Assembly: GCA_024195265.1 (NCBI GenBank)
Contig: JAJLRJ010000013.1
Span: forward strand, 5,000,612 to 5,064,611
From: Dendrophyllia cribrosa
Lineage: Eukaryota; Cnidaria; Anthozoa; Scleractinia; Dendrophylliidae
DNA: 64,000 nt
Direction: 5' to 3'
The notes beneath the pieces were generated by a model that was not told the origin of the DNA, ran no database searches, and saw nothing but the letters and a program-made list of their open reading frames with translations. The stretch's first letter is position 1, and every line of letters begins with the position of its first letter. The position numbers were made by a program, and so were the translations under genes. Shown one piece after another: positions 22,201 through 33,043 of the stretch.

Positions 22201-24706
22201 TAGAGTAATCATTCACATACAACAAATCAGCTTCATAGCTAGAGTAATCATTCACATACAACAAATCAGCTTCATAGCTAGAGTAATCATTCACATACAA
22301 CAAATCAGCATCATAGCTAGAGTAATCATTCACATACAACAGATCAGCTTCATAGCTAGAGTAATCATTCACATACAACAGATCAGCTTCATAGCTAGAG
22401 TAATCATTCACATACAACAGATCAGCTTCATAGCTAGAGTAATCATTCACATACAACAAATCAACTTCATAGCTAGAGTAATCATTCACATACAACAAAT
22501 CAGCCTCATAGCTAGAGTAATCATTCACATACAACAGATCAGCTTCATAGCTAGAGTAATCATTCACATACAACAAATCAGCTTCATAGCTAGAGTAATC
22601 ATTCACATACAACAAATCAGCATCATAGCTAGAGTAATCATTCACATACAACAGATCAGCTTCATAGCTAGAGTAATCATTCACATACAACAAATCAGCC
22701 TCATAGCTAGAGTAATCATTCATATACAACAGATCAGCGTCATAGCTAGAGTAATCATTCACATACAACAAATCAGCATCATAGCTAGAGTAATCATTCA
22801 CATACAACAGATCAGCTTCATAGCTAGAGTAATCATTCGCATACAACAAATCAGCCTCATAGCTAGAGTAATCATTCACATACAACAGATCAGCCTCATA
22901 GCTAGAGTAATCATTCACATACAACAGATCAGCTTCATAGCTAGAGTAATCATTCACATAGAAGATCAGCTTCATAGCTAGAGTAATCATTCACATACAA
23001 CAGATCAGCTTCATAGCTAGAGTAATCATTCACATACAACAGATCAGCTTCATAGCTAGAGTAATCATTCACATACAAGAGATCAGCTTCATAGCTAGAG
23101 TAATCATTTACATACAACAGATCAGCTTCATAGCTAGAGTAATCATTCACATACAACAGATCAGCTTCATAGCTAGAGTAATCATTCACATACAACAAAT
23201 CAGCTTCATAGCTAGAGTAATCATTCACATACAACAAATCAGCCTCATAGCTATAGTAATCATTCACATACAACAGCAGCTTCATAGCTAGAGTAATTAT
23301 TCACATACAACAGATCAACTTCATAGCTAGAGTAATCATTCACATACAACAAATCAGCTTCATAGCTAGAGTAAGTTTTCACATACAACAGATCAGCTTC
23401 ATAGCTAGAGTAATCATTCACATACAACAGATCAGCATCATAGCTAGAGTAATCATTCACATACAACAAATCAGCCTCATAGCTAGAGTAATCATTCACA
23501 TACAACAGATCAGCCTCATAGCTAGAGTAATCATTCACATACAACAGATCAGCTTCATAGCTAGAGTAATCATTCACATACAACAAATCAGCCTCATAGC
23601 TAGAGTAATCATTCACATACAACAGATCAGCCTCATAGCTAGAGTAATCATTCACATACAACAGATCAGCTTCAGAGCTAGAGTAATCATTCACATACAA
23701 CAAATCAGCTTCATAGCTAGAGTAATCATTCACATACAACAGATCAGCTTCATAGCTAGAGTAATCATTCACATACAACAAATCAGCTTCATAGCTAGAG
23801 TAATCATTCACATACAACAAATCAGCCTCATAGCTAGAGTAATCATTCACATACAACAGATCAGCTTCATAGCTAGAGTAATCATTCACATACAACAAAT
23901 CAGCCTCATAGCTAGAGTAATCATTCACATACAACAGATCAGCCTCATAGCTAGAGTAATCATTCACATACAACAGATCAGCTTCATAGCTAGAGTAATC
24001 ATTCACATACAACAAATCAGCTTCATAGCTAGAGTAATCATTCACATACAACAGATCAGCTTCATAGCTAGAGTAATCATTCACATACAACAGATCAGCT
24101 TCATAGCTAGAGTAATCATTCACATACAATAGATCAGCTTCATAGCTAGAGTAATCATTCACATACAACAAATCAGCTTCATAGCTAGAGTAATCATTCA
24201 CATACAACAGATCAGCTTCATAGCTAGTGTAATCATTCACATACAACAGATCAGCTTCATAGCTAGAGTAATCATTCACACACAACAGATCAGCTTCATA
24301 GCTAGAGTAATCATTCACACACAACACATCAGCTTCATAGCTAGAGTAATCATTCACATACAACAGATCAGCTTCATAGCTAGAGTAATCATTCACATAC
24401 AACAGATCAGCATCATAGCTAGAGTAATCATTCACATACAACAGATCAGCTTCATAGCTAGAGTAATCATTCACATACAACAAATCAGCTTCATAGCTAG
24501 AGTAATCATTCACATACAACAGATCAGCATCATAGCTAGAGTAATCATTCACATACAACAGATCAGCTTCATAGCTAGAGTAATCATTCACATACAACAA
24601 ATCAGCCTCATAGCTAGAGTAATCATTCACATACAACAGATCAGCCTCATAGCTAGAGTAATCATTCACATACAACAGATCAGCTTCATAGCTAGAGTAA
24701 TCATTC
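16282..24706 (-). repeat. 39-bp satellite with higher-order organisation, about 216 copies
   Basis: The unit runs CATAGCTAGAGTAATCATTC then ACATACAACAGATCAGCTT. Two positions vary constantly (CAG/CAA before ATC, and TTC/CTC/ATC before ATAG). Rare private variants (CTAGGGTAA, CATACCTAG, short deletions) recur at fixed spacing: 1,397 bases (36 units minus 7 bases) between 17.3-18.3 and 18.7-19.7 kb, and 1,868 bases (48 units minus 4) between 21.38 and 23.25 kb. On the minus strand each unit encodes YVNDYSSYEADLL without stops, giving frames up to 578 codons. These are broken by at least seven frameshifting unit deletions, so I treat them as repeat by-products rather than one gene. Confidence 0.95.
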
Positions 24707-25157
24707 ATACATACATAAACTTTATTTTAACTCGAATTTAAGTGTAGCTTGTGAAGCTAATTTCTTCGAGTAAAATAACATATAAGAAAGCAAAAAATAA
24801 AATTTACAACAACAAAAAATAAATAAATAAATATTTACACTATATACATATTTTTCTATACTAATTAAAACTAATACATTGGTTAGATCACATTTAAATT
24901 CAAGAAGTATAGAAGACAATCACGTCTAAAAAGATATTACTTTAAGAAGTCTTCTAAAACTAGTTAAAGTAGGCTCAGATCTTACATTTATTTATTAGGT
25001 AGGGAGTTCCAGGTCTTAGATGCAAAGTAACGAAAGGAGTTGAGACCAAAAGTAGTGGTAACAGGTTTGCATAGTGATAAAATATTAGTACCTCTAAAAA
25101 AGTATTCTGACTGACGCAGACTAAACATGTCTCTAAGATATTTAGGAAAACTATCAT
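24707..25157 (-). mobile_element. 5'-truncated LINE 3' end inserted in the satellite
   Basis: On the minus strand, 25,157 down to 24,985 encodes FPKYLRDMFSLRQSEYFFRG, then TTTFGLNSFRYFASKTWNSL ending PNK and stop. This is the typical extreme C-terminus of CR1/L2-type reverse transcriptases. It is followed by an AT-rich 3' untranslated region and a tail of ATGT repeats at 24,707-24,722, a normal LINE ending. The satellite resumes on both sides at the same phase of the unit (around GTGAATGATTAC), consistent with insertion and a very short target duplication. The LINE frame happens to be in frame with the minus-strand satellite frame. Confidence 0.75.
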
Positions 25158-25632
25158 AGTTCACATACAACAAATCAGCCTCATAGCTAGAGTAATCATT
25201 CACATACAACAGATCAGCCTCATGGCTAGAGTAATCATTCACATACAACAGATCAGCTTCATAGCTAGAATAATCATTCACATACAACAGATCAGCTTCA
25301 TAGCTAGAGTAATCATTCACATACAACAAATCAGCTTCATAGCTAGAGTAATCATTCACATACAACAGATCAGCTTCATAGCTAGAGTAATCATTCACAT
25401 ACAACAGATCAGCTTCATAGCTAGAGTAATCATTCACATACAACAAATCAGCTTCATAGCTAGAGTAATCATTCACATACAACAAATCAGCTTCATAGCT
25501 AGAGTAATCATTCACATACAACAGATCAGCTTCATAGCTAGAGTAATCATTCACATACAACAGATCAGCTTCATAGCTAGAGTAATCATTCACATACAAC
25601 AAATCAGCTTCATAGCTAGAGTAATCATTCAC
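25158..25632 (-). repeat. 39-bp satellite, block beyond the LINE
   Basis: About twelve further 39-bp units belong to the same array before the LINE inserted. Its right edge grades back to the 35-bp form. Confidence 0.9.
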
Positions 25633-25770
25633 ACACAACAGACCAGTCTGATCGAGCAATCATTCACACACAACAGATCAGCCGGATAGAGTAATCATTC
25701 ACACACAACACATCAGCCTGATAGAATAATCATTCACACACAACAGACCAGTCTGATCGAGCAATCATTC
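25633..25770 (+). repeat. 35-bp satellite, right edge of the array
   Basis: Four diverged 35-bp units lie here, two of them sharing ACCAGTCTGATCGAGCAATC. Confidence 0.75.
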
Positions 25771-25922
25771 ATTCAATGATTACTCTATCAGACTGATCGG
25801 TTGTGTGTCAATGATTACTCTATCAACCTGATCTGTTGTGTGTGAATGATTACTCTATCCGGCTGATCTGTTGTGTATGAATGATTTCTCTACCAGGCTG
25901 CTCTGTCGTGTGAATGATTACA
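25771..25922 (-). repeat. 35-bp satellite in reversed orientation
   Basis: At about 25,770 the array flips: CAATCATTCATTCAATGATT is a palindromic junction. The next four units read GATTACTCTATCA and CTGATCTGTTGTGTGTGAAT. This marks a local inversion point. Confidence 0.75.
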
Positions 25923-26935
25923 ATCTTTATCGGCGTCCGAGCTCTGACACCAAAACAGACTCTTAAGACTTAACTTGCAGTATAAAATTAAGTAGAAGCT
26001 GCTGCTAGAGGACCTAGAAATCTGACATTTTTTGTCGGTTCAGCTCTCATCGATCGTTTTGCTTTTTATAAATAATTTTGAAGGGAGAATAATTTTTTTT
26101 TGCTGAATATTCTAAATCCTTAATTGGTTTGTCAGTCTGAAGTCAAAACTATTTTTATGTCATTAAAAAAGGCGAAAAAAAAAAACCTAACGTTCAGTTA
26201 ACAAATTCTACGAGCTGCCAACGTTAGCGTTAAGGTGGATTTTTCAGCAAAGTGAATCTTGTTAGTATTAAAAATTATGTAGTTTTCTGTACATTAAGAA
26301 GAGCGCGCTAAGTTAGTTAAATATGTTCTTTTAAAATTTTTTAACAAAAACCCTCCAAATATTTTTTATTTCTAGCGTGAAATTTGGTAAAAATTCTGCA
26401 AGCTACAAAAGATAAAAGGTAATTTGTTTAGGCCCGAAATTTCAAACTTTGCTATTTTAAACGATCAAAGATTATTACAATGTCTTTGATCGTTTAAAAT
26501 AGTAAATGTTTGAAATTTCTAGTCAAAAATTACCTCTGGCTTCAAAAATAATAAAAAAAGGAAAAATGGGTGGTCGAGGACGGGGGTCGAACCCCCTTGT
26601 TAAGTCACACAAACTTAAATTAAACGACGGCAGAGATAAGGCCGTCATGTGTTTAAGTCAAGAAGCGCAAGCTTATTACCACTACACCACGGAAGCGTAG
26701 CACGAGAAAGAGAGGTCAAAATTACCCAGAAATAGGTTCTGAGGTCTATTGTTTTCAGTGAATTTATTACCTTTAATTAAGCATGTTTTATTCAAAGTCC
26801 GTGCAAAATGTTGTTTCCTTTGTAAAACAATACATGACATCACAAACTTTTGTAAACAAATTCTATGAGCTGCCAACGCTGGAGTGCAAGCGGGTAGATT
26901 CATCAAAGCAAATCTGGTCTATATTGAAAGAAGAA
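25923..26935 (+). repeat. Hairpin/tRNA-like element, copy A
   Basis: The copy starts in CAATCTTTATCGGCGTCCGA and contains, in order: an AT-rich region, a 36-bp-arm hairpin at 26,436-26,520, a tRNA-like segment (26,575-26,700) and a tail ending in GAGTGCAAGCGGGTA-type sequence. Copies B (27,340-28,300) and C (30,440-31,275, reversed) share this structure. A and C are nearly identical in their first halves, while B is more diverged. A 64-codon open frame across the tRNA-like part is also kept in the other copies, but it is antisense to the pol III boxes. Confidence 0.7.
26575..26700 (-). ncRNA. tRNA-like pol III promoter region (SINE-type head), copy A
   Basis: On the minus strand an A-box-like TGGTGTAGTGGTAATAAGC precedes a good B-box, GGGTTCGACCCCC, but they lie about 95 bases apart, longer than in a normal tRNA. 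Acceptor-stem pairing is poor, so this is not called a tRNA gene. It fits a tRNA-derived SINE head or a tRNA relic with an insertion. The same segment recurs at 27,955-28,085 (minus) and 30,500-30,630 (plus). Further-decayed versions lie at 27,185-27,285 and 31,335-31,455, the latter with a clearer A-box (CCGTAGTCTAGCGGTAA). Confidence 0.4.
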
Positions 26936-26974
26936 ATAAAATACTACTAATCAAATAAAGTAGAACACATACAT

Positions 26975-27100
26975 GTAACAGGATAACCGTTCATACACAA
27001 CAGATTATCCTAATAGAGTAGTCATTCATACACAACAGATCAACCTTAACACACAGCAGGTCAGCCAGATAGGGAAACTATTCACACATAATGCGGTTAA
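26975..27100 (+). repeat. Decayed 35-bp satellite units
   Basis: Three or four degraded units are recognisable by CATACACAACAGAT and AATAGAGTAGTCATTCA. They are mirrored by 31,570-31,780 on the other side of the inner inverted repeat. Confidence 0.6.
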
Positions 27101-27339
27101 ATGGCCCAACAGAACAAGTTTATTTCTTTGAAAACGTCACAAAAAATAGATATGGGAAATCATTTCATTTCCTTGTGATGTCTCCGGTAATTAACGCTTC
27201 TTGACTTAAACACATGACGGCCTTATCTCTGCTGTCGTTTAATTTACGTTGCGTGACTTTCGCCTCCGTTGACCACCCTTGTTTTAAATAAACCAAAAAC
27301 AAAACGAAGGTCAGCTAGCAGAAATTTTGGAATGAAAAT

Positions 27340-28300
27340 TTACAATCTTTATCGGCTTCCGAGATTTCACGCTAAAACAGACTTTTGAGACTAATTTCCA
27401 GGAGAAAATTAAGTAGAAGCCACTGCTAGAAATCTGAAAGTTTTTTTTCAGTTCGGCTTTCATCGATCGTTTTGCTTTTTATAAATAATTTTGAAGGTAG
27501 AAGAAATTTGTGGCCGCATTTTTTAAATCCTTAAAAAATTTGTTTGTCAGTCTGAAGCCGAAACTATTTTCTAACCTTCAGTTAACAAATTCTACGAGCT
27601 GCCAACGTTAGCGTTAAGGTGGATTTTTCAGCAAAGTGAATCTTGTTAGTATTAAAAATTATGTAGTTTTCTGTACATTAAGAACAGCGCGCTAAGTTAG
27701 GTAAATGGTTTTTTTTAACAAAATCCCTCCAAATATTTTTTTTATTTGTAGCGTAAAAATAGTTTCCAAATAAAATGTGGTCAAAATTCTGCAAGCTACA
27801 AAGGAAAAAGGTAATTTGTTTAGGTCGGAAATTTCAAACTTTGCTATTTTAAACGATCAAAGCTTTTCTCTTTGATCGTTTAAAATAGTAAATGTTTGAA
27901 ATTTCTAGTAAAAAAATACCTCTTGCTTCAAAAAAAAAAAAAAGGAAAAATGGGTGGTCGAGGACGGGGGTCGAACCCCCTTGTTAAGTCACACAAACTT
28001 AAATTAAACGACGGCAGAGATAAGGCCGTCATGTGTTTAAGTCAAGAAGCGCAAGCTTATTACCACTACACCACGGAAGCTTAGCACGAGAAAGAGAGGT
28101 CAAAATTACCTAGAAATAGGTTGTGAGGTCTATTGTTTGCAGTGAATTTATTACCTTTAGTCTAATTAAGCATGTTTTATTCAAAGTCCGTGCAAAATGT
28201 TGTTTCCTTTGTAAAACAATACATGACATCACAAACTCTATAAGCTGCCAACGCTAGAGTGCAAGCGGGTAAATTCAGCAAAGCAAATGTGGTCTATATT
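27340..28300 (+). repeat. Hairpin/tRNA-like element, copy B
   Basis: It has the same order of parts as copy A: hairpin at 27,828-27,905 and tRNA-like part at 27,955-28,085. The left part is diverged (AATCTTTATCGGCTTCCGAG and lacking several words present in A and C). Together with upstream satellite relics it forms one arm of an inner inverted repeat with 30,440-31,800. Confidence 0.7.
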
Positions 28301-28844
28301 GAAAGCTTCTGCGCGCTTAGCAAACGAATCAGATTTCAAAATGTTATCTTCGGAGTTTTCTTATTTAGTGATGTATAGTTTCCTGTTGTTTTATCGAGAA
28401 GAATGCACGTAGTTAACATTTCTTGCAACCAAAGTTTTAAATAACCTTCTCAAAAAAATATTTTGAATTTCGAGCGGAACATTTGCTGAAAAAATTGTTA
28501 CTAAACGAATACTGTGAAAAATTTACACTTTTTGCAAGACATGTTTCTATGTGTTTCTCATCTTCGTCAGTTAAAAGTTTGAATTTCCCACTAAAAAGGC
28601 TCCTTTGTAAATTCGAGTTAATGTGCCCACATGTAAGACAAACTGACTGAAGAACAGATTTTAATCACTGTTATAATTCTCGCCATGGTAGTTTGTATCA
28701 AACTGTTATTCTAATAATTGATGTTTTATTAATAGTCACTTTTTCTACAGGTTTTGATGAAACCTTTACTTATTTTGTTTCTAACAGATGGACTGAACTC
28801 AGAAAGGAAATGGATGTTTTGAAGTATAACAGTCACCTTTATTG

Positions 28845-29940
28845 TTGTGTTTCAACGGTCTGTATGAATGAAAGCAAGAACTGTTTTGAACCCTGTATGA
28901 ATGCAAGTAATAAAAGCAAGAACTGTATTGAACCCCGTCTGTCTGTATGAAAGCAAGAACTGTTTTGAACCCTGTATGAATGCAAGTAATAAAAGCAAGA
29001 ACTGTATTGAAGCCCGTCTGTCTGTATGAAAGCAAGAACTGTTTTGAACCCTGTATGAATGCAAGTAATAAAAGCAAGAACTGTATTGAACCCTGTATGA
29101 ATGAAAGTAATAACTATATTGAACCCTGTATAAATGCAAGTAATAAAAGCAAGAACTGTATTGAACCCCGTCTGTCTGTATGAATGCAAGTAATAAAAGC
29201 AAGAACTGTATTGAAGCCCGTCTGTCTGTATGAAAGCAAGAACTGTATTGAACCCCGTCTGTCTGTATGAAAGTAATAACTGTATTGAACCCTGTATGAA
29301 TGAAAGTAATAACTATATTGAACCCTGTATAAATGCAAGTAATAAAACCAAGAACTGTATTGAACCCGTCCTGTATGAATGCAAGTAATAAAAGCAAGAA
29401 CTGTATTGAACCGTCTGTATGAAATACTGTATTGAAATGCGCAAGAACTGTTTGAACTGTATGAATGCAAGTAATAAAAGCAAGAACTGTATTGAAGCCC
29501 GTCTGTTTGTATGAAAGTAATAACTGTATTGAATCCTGTCTGTATGAAAGCAAGAACTGTTTTGAACCCTGTATGAATGCAAGTAATAAAAGCAAGAACT
29601 GTATTGAAGCCCGTCTGTCTGTATGAAAGTAATAACTATATTGAACCCTGTCTGTATGAAAGCAAGAACTGTTTTGAACTCTGTATGAATGAAAGCAAGA
29701 ACTGTATTGAACCCCGTCTGTCTGTATGAATAAAAGAACTGTATTGAATCCTGTCTGTATGAAAGCAAGAACTGTTTTGAACCCTGTATCAATGAAAGTA
29801 ATGAAAGCAAGAACTGTATTGAACCCCGTCTGTCTGTATGAATAAAAGAACTGTATTGAACCCTGTCTGTATGAATGAAAGTAATTACTGTATTGAACCT
29901 TGCCTGTCTGTATGAATGAAGAAAAGCAAGAACTCAAATG
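28845..29940 (+). repeat. Complex minisatellite with units of about 30-60 bp
   Basis: Blocks such as AACTGTTTTGAACCCTG, TATGAATGCAAGTAATAAAA and CCCGTCTGTCTGTATGAA are shuffled into composite units. It is open for long stretches in several frames on both strands, as expected for a stop-poor tandem repeat. The array sits at the centre between copies B and C. No gene is supported. Confidence 0.85.
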
Positions 29941-30439
29941 TTTGTATGAAAGTATAGGAAGGAAGAACTATATTAAAGTGTTTCCTTACTAGTTTATACT
30001 AACAGTATTCACTTATTTTAAAACTAGTCGTGGCATTTTCCATCAAAGTGTAACAAGAAGTTCCGTTCAAGAAATAGGAAAACTTAGGCCCGGTTCAAAA
30101 AGTTAAAAAATTCTGCAAGTTTTTAATACTTGAACCATTGAAACTAAAACATGTTCTAAGAAAAATCGAATGGAGCCCGTTTAAACCAGAACTTCTTGTT
30201 TCAAAGAACAACACGTTTCAAAAAAACTTTTTTTTTTATTTCTTCATTCCAGTCCTACATGTGCTTGAATTCAATTCAAGAAGGACGACTGTAAAACAAA
30301 AAGCAAGATCGAAATTAGTAAACCATAGAAAAACACAATTGTTCACTGTTTCATTCGTTGGCATTACCTAACAAAGCAGCCAAAATTCCACACGGACTAT
30401 GAATAAAACATCACATATTAACACTAATATAGATTCAAT

Positions 30440-31275
30440 GCAAACAATAGACCTCAGAACCTATTTCTAGGTAATTTTGACCTCTCTTTCTCGTGCTACG
30501 CTTACGTGGTGTAGTGGTAATAAGCTTGCGCTTCTTGACTTAAACACATGACGGCCTTATCTCTGCCGTCGTTTAATTTAAGTTTGTGTGACTTAACAAG
30601 GGGGTTCGACCCCCGTCCTCGACCACCCATTTTTCCTTTTTTTATTATTTTTGAAGCAAGAGGTAATTTTTGACTAGAAATTTCAAACATTTACTATTTT
30701 AAACGATCAAAGAGATTGTAATAATCTTTGATCGTTTAAAATAGCAAAGTTTGAAATTTCGGGCCTAAACAAATTACCTTTTTTCTTTTGTAGCTTGCAG
30801 AATTTTTACCAAATTTTACGCTAGGGATAAAAAATATTTGGAGGGTTTTTGTTAAATTAAAAGAACATATTTAACTAACTTAGCGCGCTCTTCTTAATGT
30901 ACAGAAAACTACATAATTTTTAATACTAACAAGATTCACTTTGCTGAAAAATCCACCTTAACGCTAACGTTGGCAGCTCGTAGAATTTGTTAACTGAACG
31001 TTAGTTTTTTTTTCGCCTTTTTTAATGACATAAAAATAGTTTTGACTTCAGACTGACAAACCAATTAAGGATTTAGAATATTCAGCAAAAAAAAATTATT
31101 CTACCTTCAAAATTATTTATAAAAAGCAAAACGATCGATGAAAGCTGAACCGACAAAAAATGTCAGATTTCTAGGTCCTCTAGCAGCAGCTTCTACTTAA
31201 TTTTATACTGTAAGTTAAGTCTTAAGAGTCTCTGTTTTGGTGTCAGAGCTCGGACGCCGATAAAGATTGTAAATT
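30440..31275 (-). repeat. Hairpin/tRNA-like element, copy C (inverted)
   Basis: This is the reverse complement of copy A with very high similarity. Its hairpin is at 30,676-30,760 and its tRNA-like segment at 30,500-30,630. Its outer flank continues into 31,300-31,800, which mirrors 26,940-27,330. Copies B and C with their flanks therefore form an inner inverted repeat around the minisatellite at 28.8-29.9 kb. Confidence 0.7.
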
Positions 31276-31559
31276 TTTATTCCAAAATTTCTGCTAGCTG
31301 ACCTTCGTTTAGTTCTTGGTTTTATCTAAAAGAAGGGTGGTCAACGGAGGCGGAACCCCTAGAAAAGTCACAACGTAAATTAAACGACAGCAGAGATAAG
31401 GCCATCATGTGTTTTAAGTCAAACAGCGTTAATTACCGCTAGACTACGGAGACATCACACGAAAATGATACTTTTGCTTTCCCATATCTATTTTGCGTGA
31501 CGTTTTCAAAGAAATAAACTTGTTTTTTGGGCCATTTAACCGCATTTTGTGTGAATAGT

Positions 31560-32352
31560 TACCCTATCTGGCTGTGACCTGTTGTGTGCTAAGGTTGATC
31601 TGTTGTAGGAATGATACCTCTATCAGGCTGATCTGTTGTGTGTCAGAATGATTACTCCAATTGGCAGATCTGTTGCGTGTTAATGATAACTGTCAGGTTG
31701 ATTTCATGTGAGTGAATGATTACTCTATTAAGATAATCTGTTGTCTATGAACGGTTATCCTGTTACATGTATGTGTTCTACTTTATTTGGTTGATATCAT
31801 TTTGTGTAAATGATTACTCTATCAAGTTGATCTGTTGTTTGTGAATGATTACTCTATCAGGCTGATCCGTTGTATGTGAATGATTACTCTATCAGGCTGA
31901 TCCGTTGTATGTGAATGATTACTCTATCTGGCTGATCCGTTGTATGTGAATGATTACTCTATCAGGCTGATCCGTTGTATGTGAATGATTACTCTATCAG
32001 GCTGATCCGTTGTATGTGAATGATTACTCTATCAGGCTGATCCGTTGTATTTGAATGATTACTCTATCAGGCTGATCCGTTGTATGTGAATGATTACTTT
32101 ATCAGGTTGATCTGTTGTGTGTGAACGATTACTCTATCAGGTTGATCTGTTGTGTGTGAATGATTACTCTACTAACAGGTTGATCTGTTGTGTGTGAATG
32201 ATTACTCTATCAGGTTGATCTGCTGTGTGTGAATGATTACTCTATCAGGTTGATCTGCTGTGTGTGAATGATTACTTTATCAGGCTGATCTGCTGTGTGG
32301 GAATGATTACTCTATCAGACTGATCTGCTGTGTGTGAATGATTACTCTATAA
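31560..32352 (-). repeat. 35-bp satellite array, mirrored arm
   Basis: About 22 units read GATTACTCTATCAGGCTGAT, then CCGTTGTATGTGAAT or CTGTTGTGTGTGAAT. They are opposite in orientation to the 14-16 kb array and adjoin the right gene copy just as that array adjoins the left copy. All are of the 35-bp type; none has the four-base gain of the 39-bp form. Confidence 0.85.
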
Positions 32353-32613
32353 TTACTCTACTCTACGGTGGTATTAAGTTTTGACTAGAAATGTGAAATT
32401 TCTGAATTTGAGGCCATAAATGCACATAATACATGCATGTATTTGTGTACATCACATAATTTTGTTGCATTGAATTTTTTAGTGACGAAGAAACCTGACT
32501 TGATGAAATGTTGTTAGGGAATGTTGCGCAGATTTTTTTGTGTTACATTTAATTTAAGTGCCTTCTTTGCAAGTTGAGACTTTGAGTGTTCTGCACAATA
32601 TTATAGTTCTTAC

Positions 32614-32716
32614 CTTTATAGTGTTTCCTCCTAATCTTGTGAGTCCAGCTTTTCTTTGATCCTTTCTTCTTATTCCCACTTAAATGTATGATTGACTGAC
32701 TTTATATGAAGGGTAT
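32614..32716 (-). pseudogene. Right-copy exon matching 13,239-13,322 and 13,693-13,782
   Basis: It lies between a TTTTTAG acceptor and a GTAAGAAC donor on the minus strand. It begins TLHIKSVNHTFKWE and then hits a stop in the phase set by the preceding exon. At 103 bases it is out of frame with the left copies. The flanking introns (ATCTGAATCCAGCCT and others) match the left arm. Confidence 0.45.
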
Positions 32717-32868
32717 CTAAAAATATAAATGATATATTTAAGACTAATGCTGATACAGAGGCTGGATTCAGATAGTACAGTTGAACAATGACTTATTTAA
32801 TTACACATGTAGAGTTTACTTTTATTCAGTAACCACTCCAAACATGATCATTTCCGTTTAGTGATTAT

Positions 32869-33027
32869 GTTGTAGTTCAAAAACGAATCTTAGGTCAAAA
32901 TGATTTCAAACTAGTTTAGTTTTGATTTTCTTTTGTTCTAGATTAATTGACGTTATCAAAGACAAAGAAAAGTACAAATCAAACTAGTTTGAAATCATTT
33001 TAACCTGAGATCATTTTAAACTACAAC
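32869..33027. repeat. Foldback MITE, GTTGTAGTTC family
   Basis: GTTGTAGTTCAAAA is mirrored by TTTTAAACTACAAC. The inner arms contain TTTCAAACTAGTTT and its complement. The corresponding left-arm sequence near 11,305 lacks it. Confidence 0.6.
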
Positions 33028-33043
33028 AACTATATCAATGAAG

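Noticed and set aside
16228..24708. Minus-strand frames of up to 578 codons as one giant repetitive protein gene
   Set aside because: The frames follow automatically from a stop-free 39-bp unit. They are cut by several frameshifting unit deletions, and the plus strand is also open in places. No promoter, splice signals or non-repeat domain is attached apart from an inserted LINE end.
14121..25920. CRISPR-like regular repeats
   Set aside because: The units are contiguous with no unique spacers, the organism is eukaryotic and there are no cas genes.
28799..29937. Overlapping long frames (FNTVLAFITCIHTG-type) as a coding gene
   Set aside because: They are translations of the minisatellite in several frames on both strands.
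30500..30630. A functional tRNA gene (B-box GGGTTCGACCCCC)
   Set aside because: The A-box to B-box distance is too long, acceptor-stem pairing fails and the segment recurs as part of a repeat. I kept it only as a tRNA-like SINE-type head.
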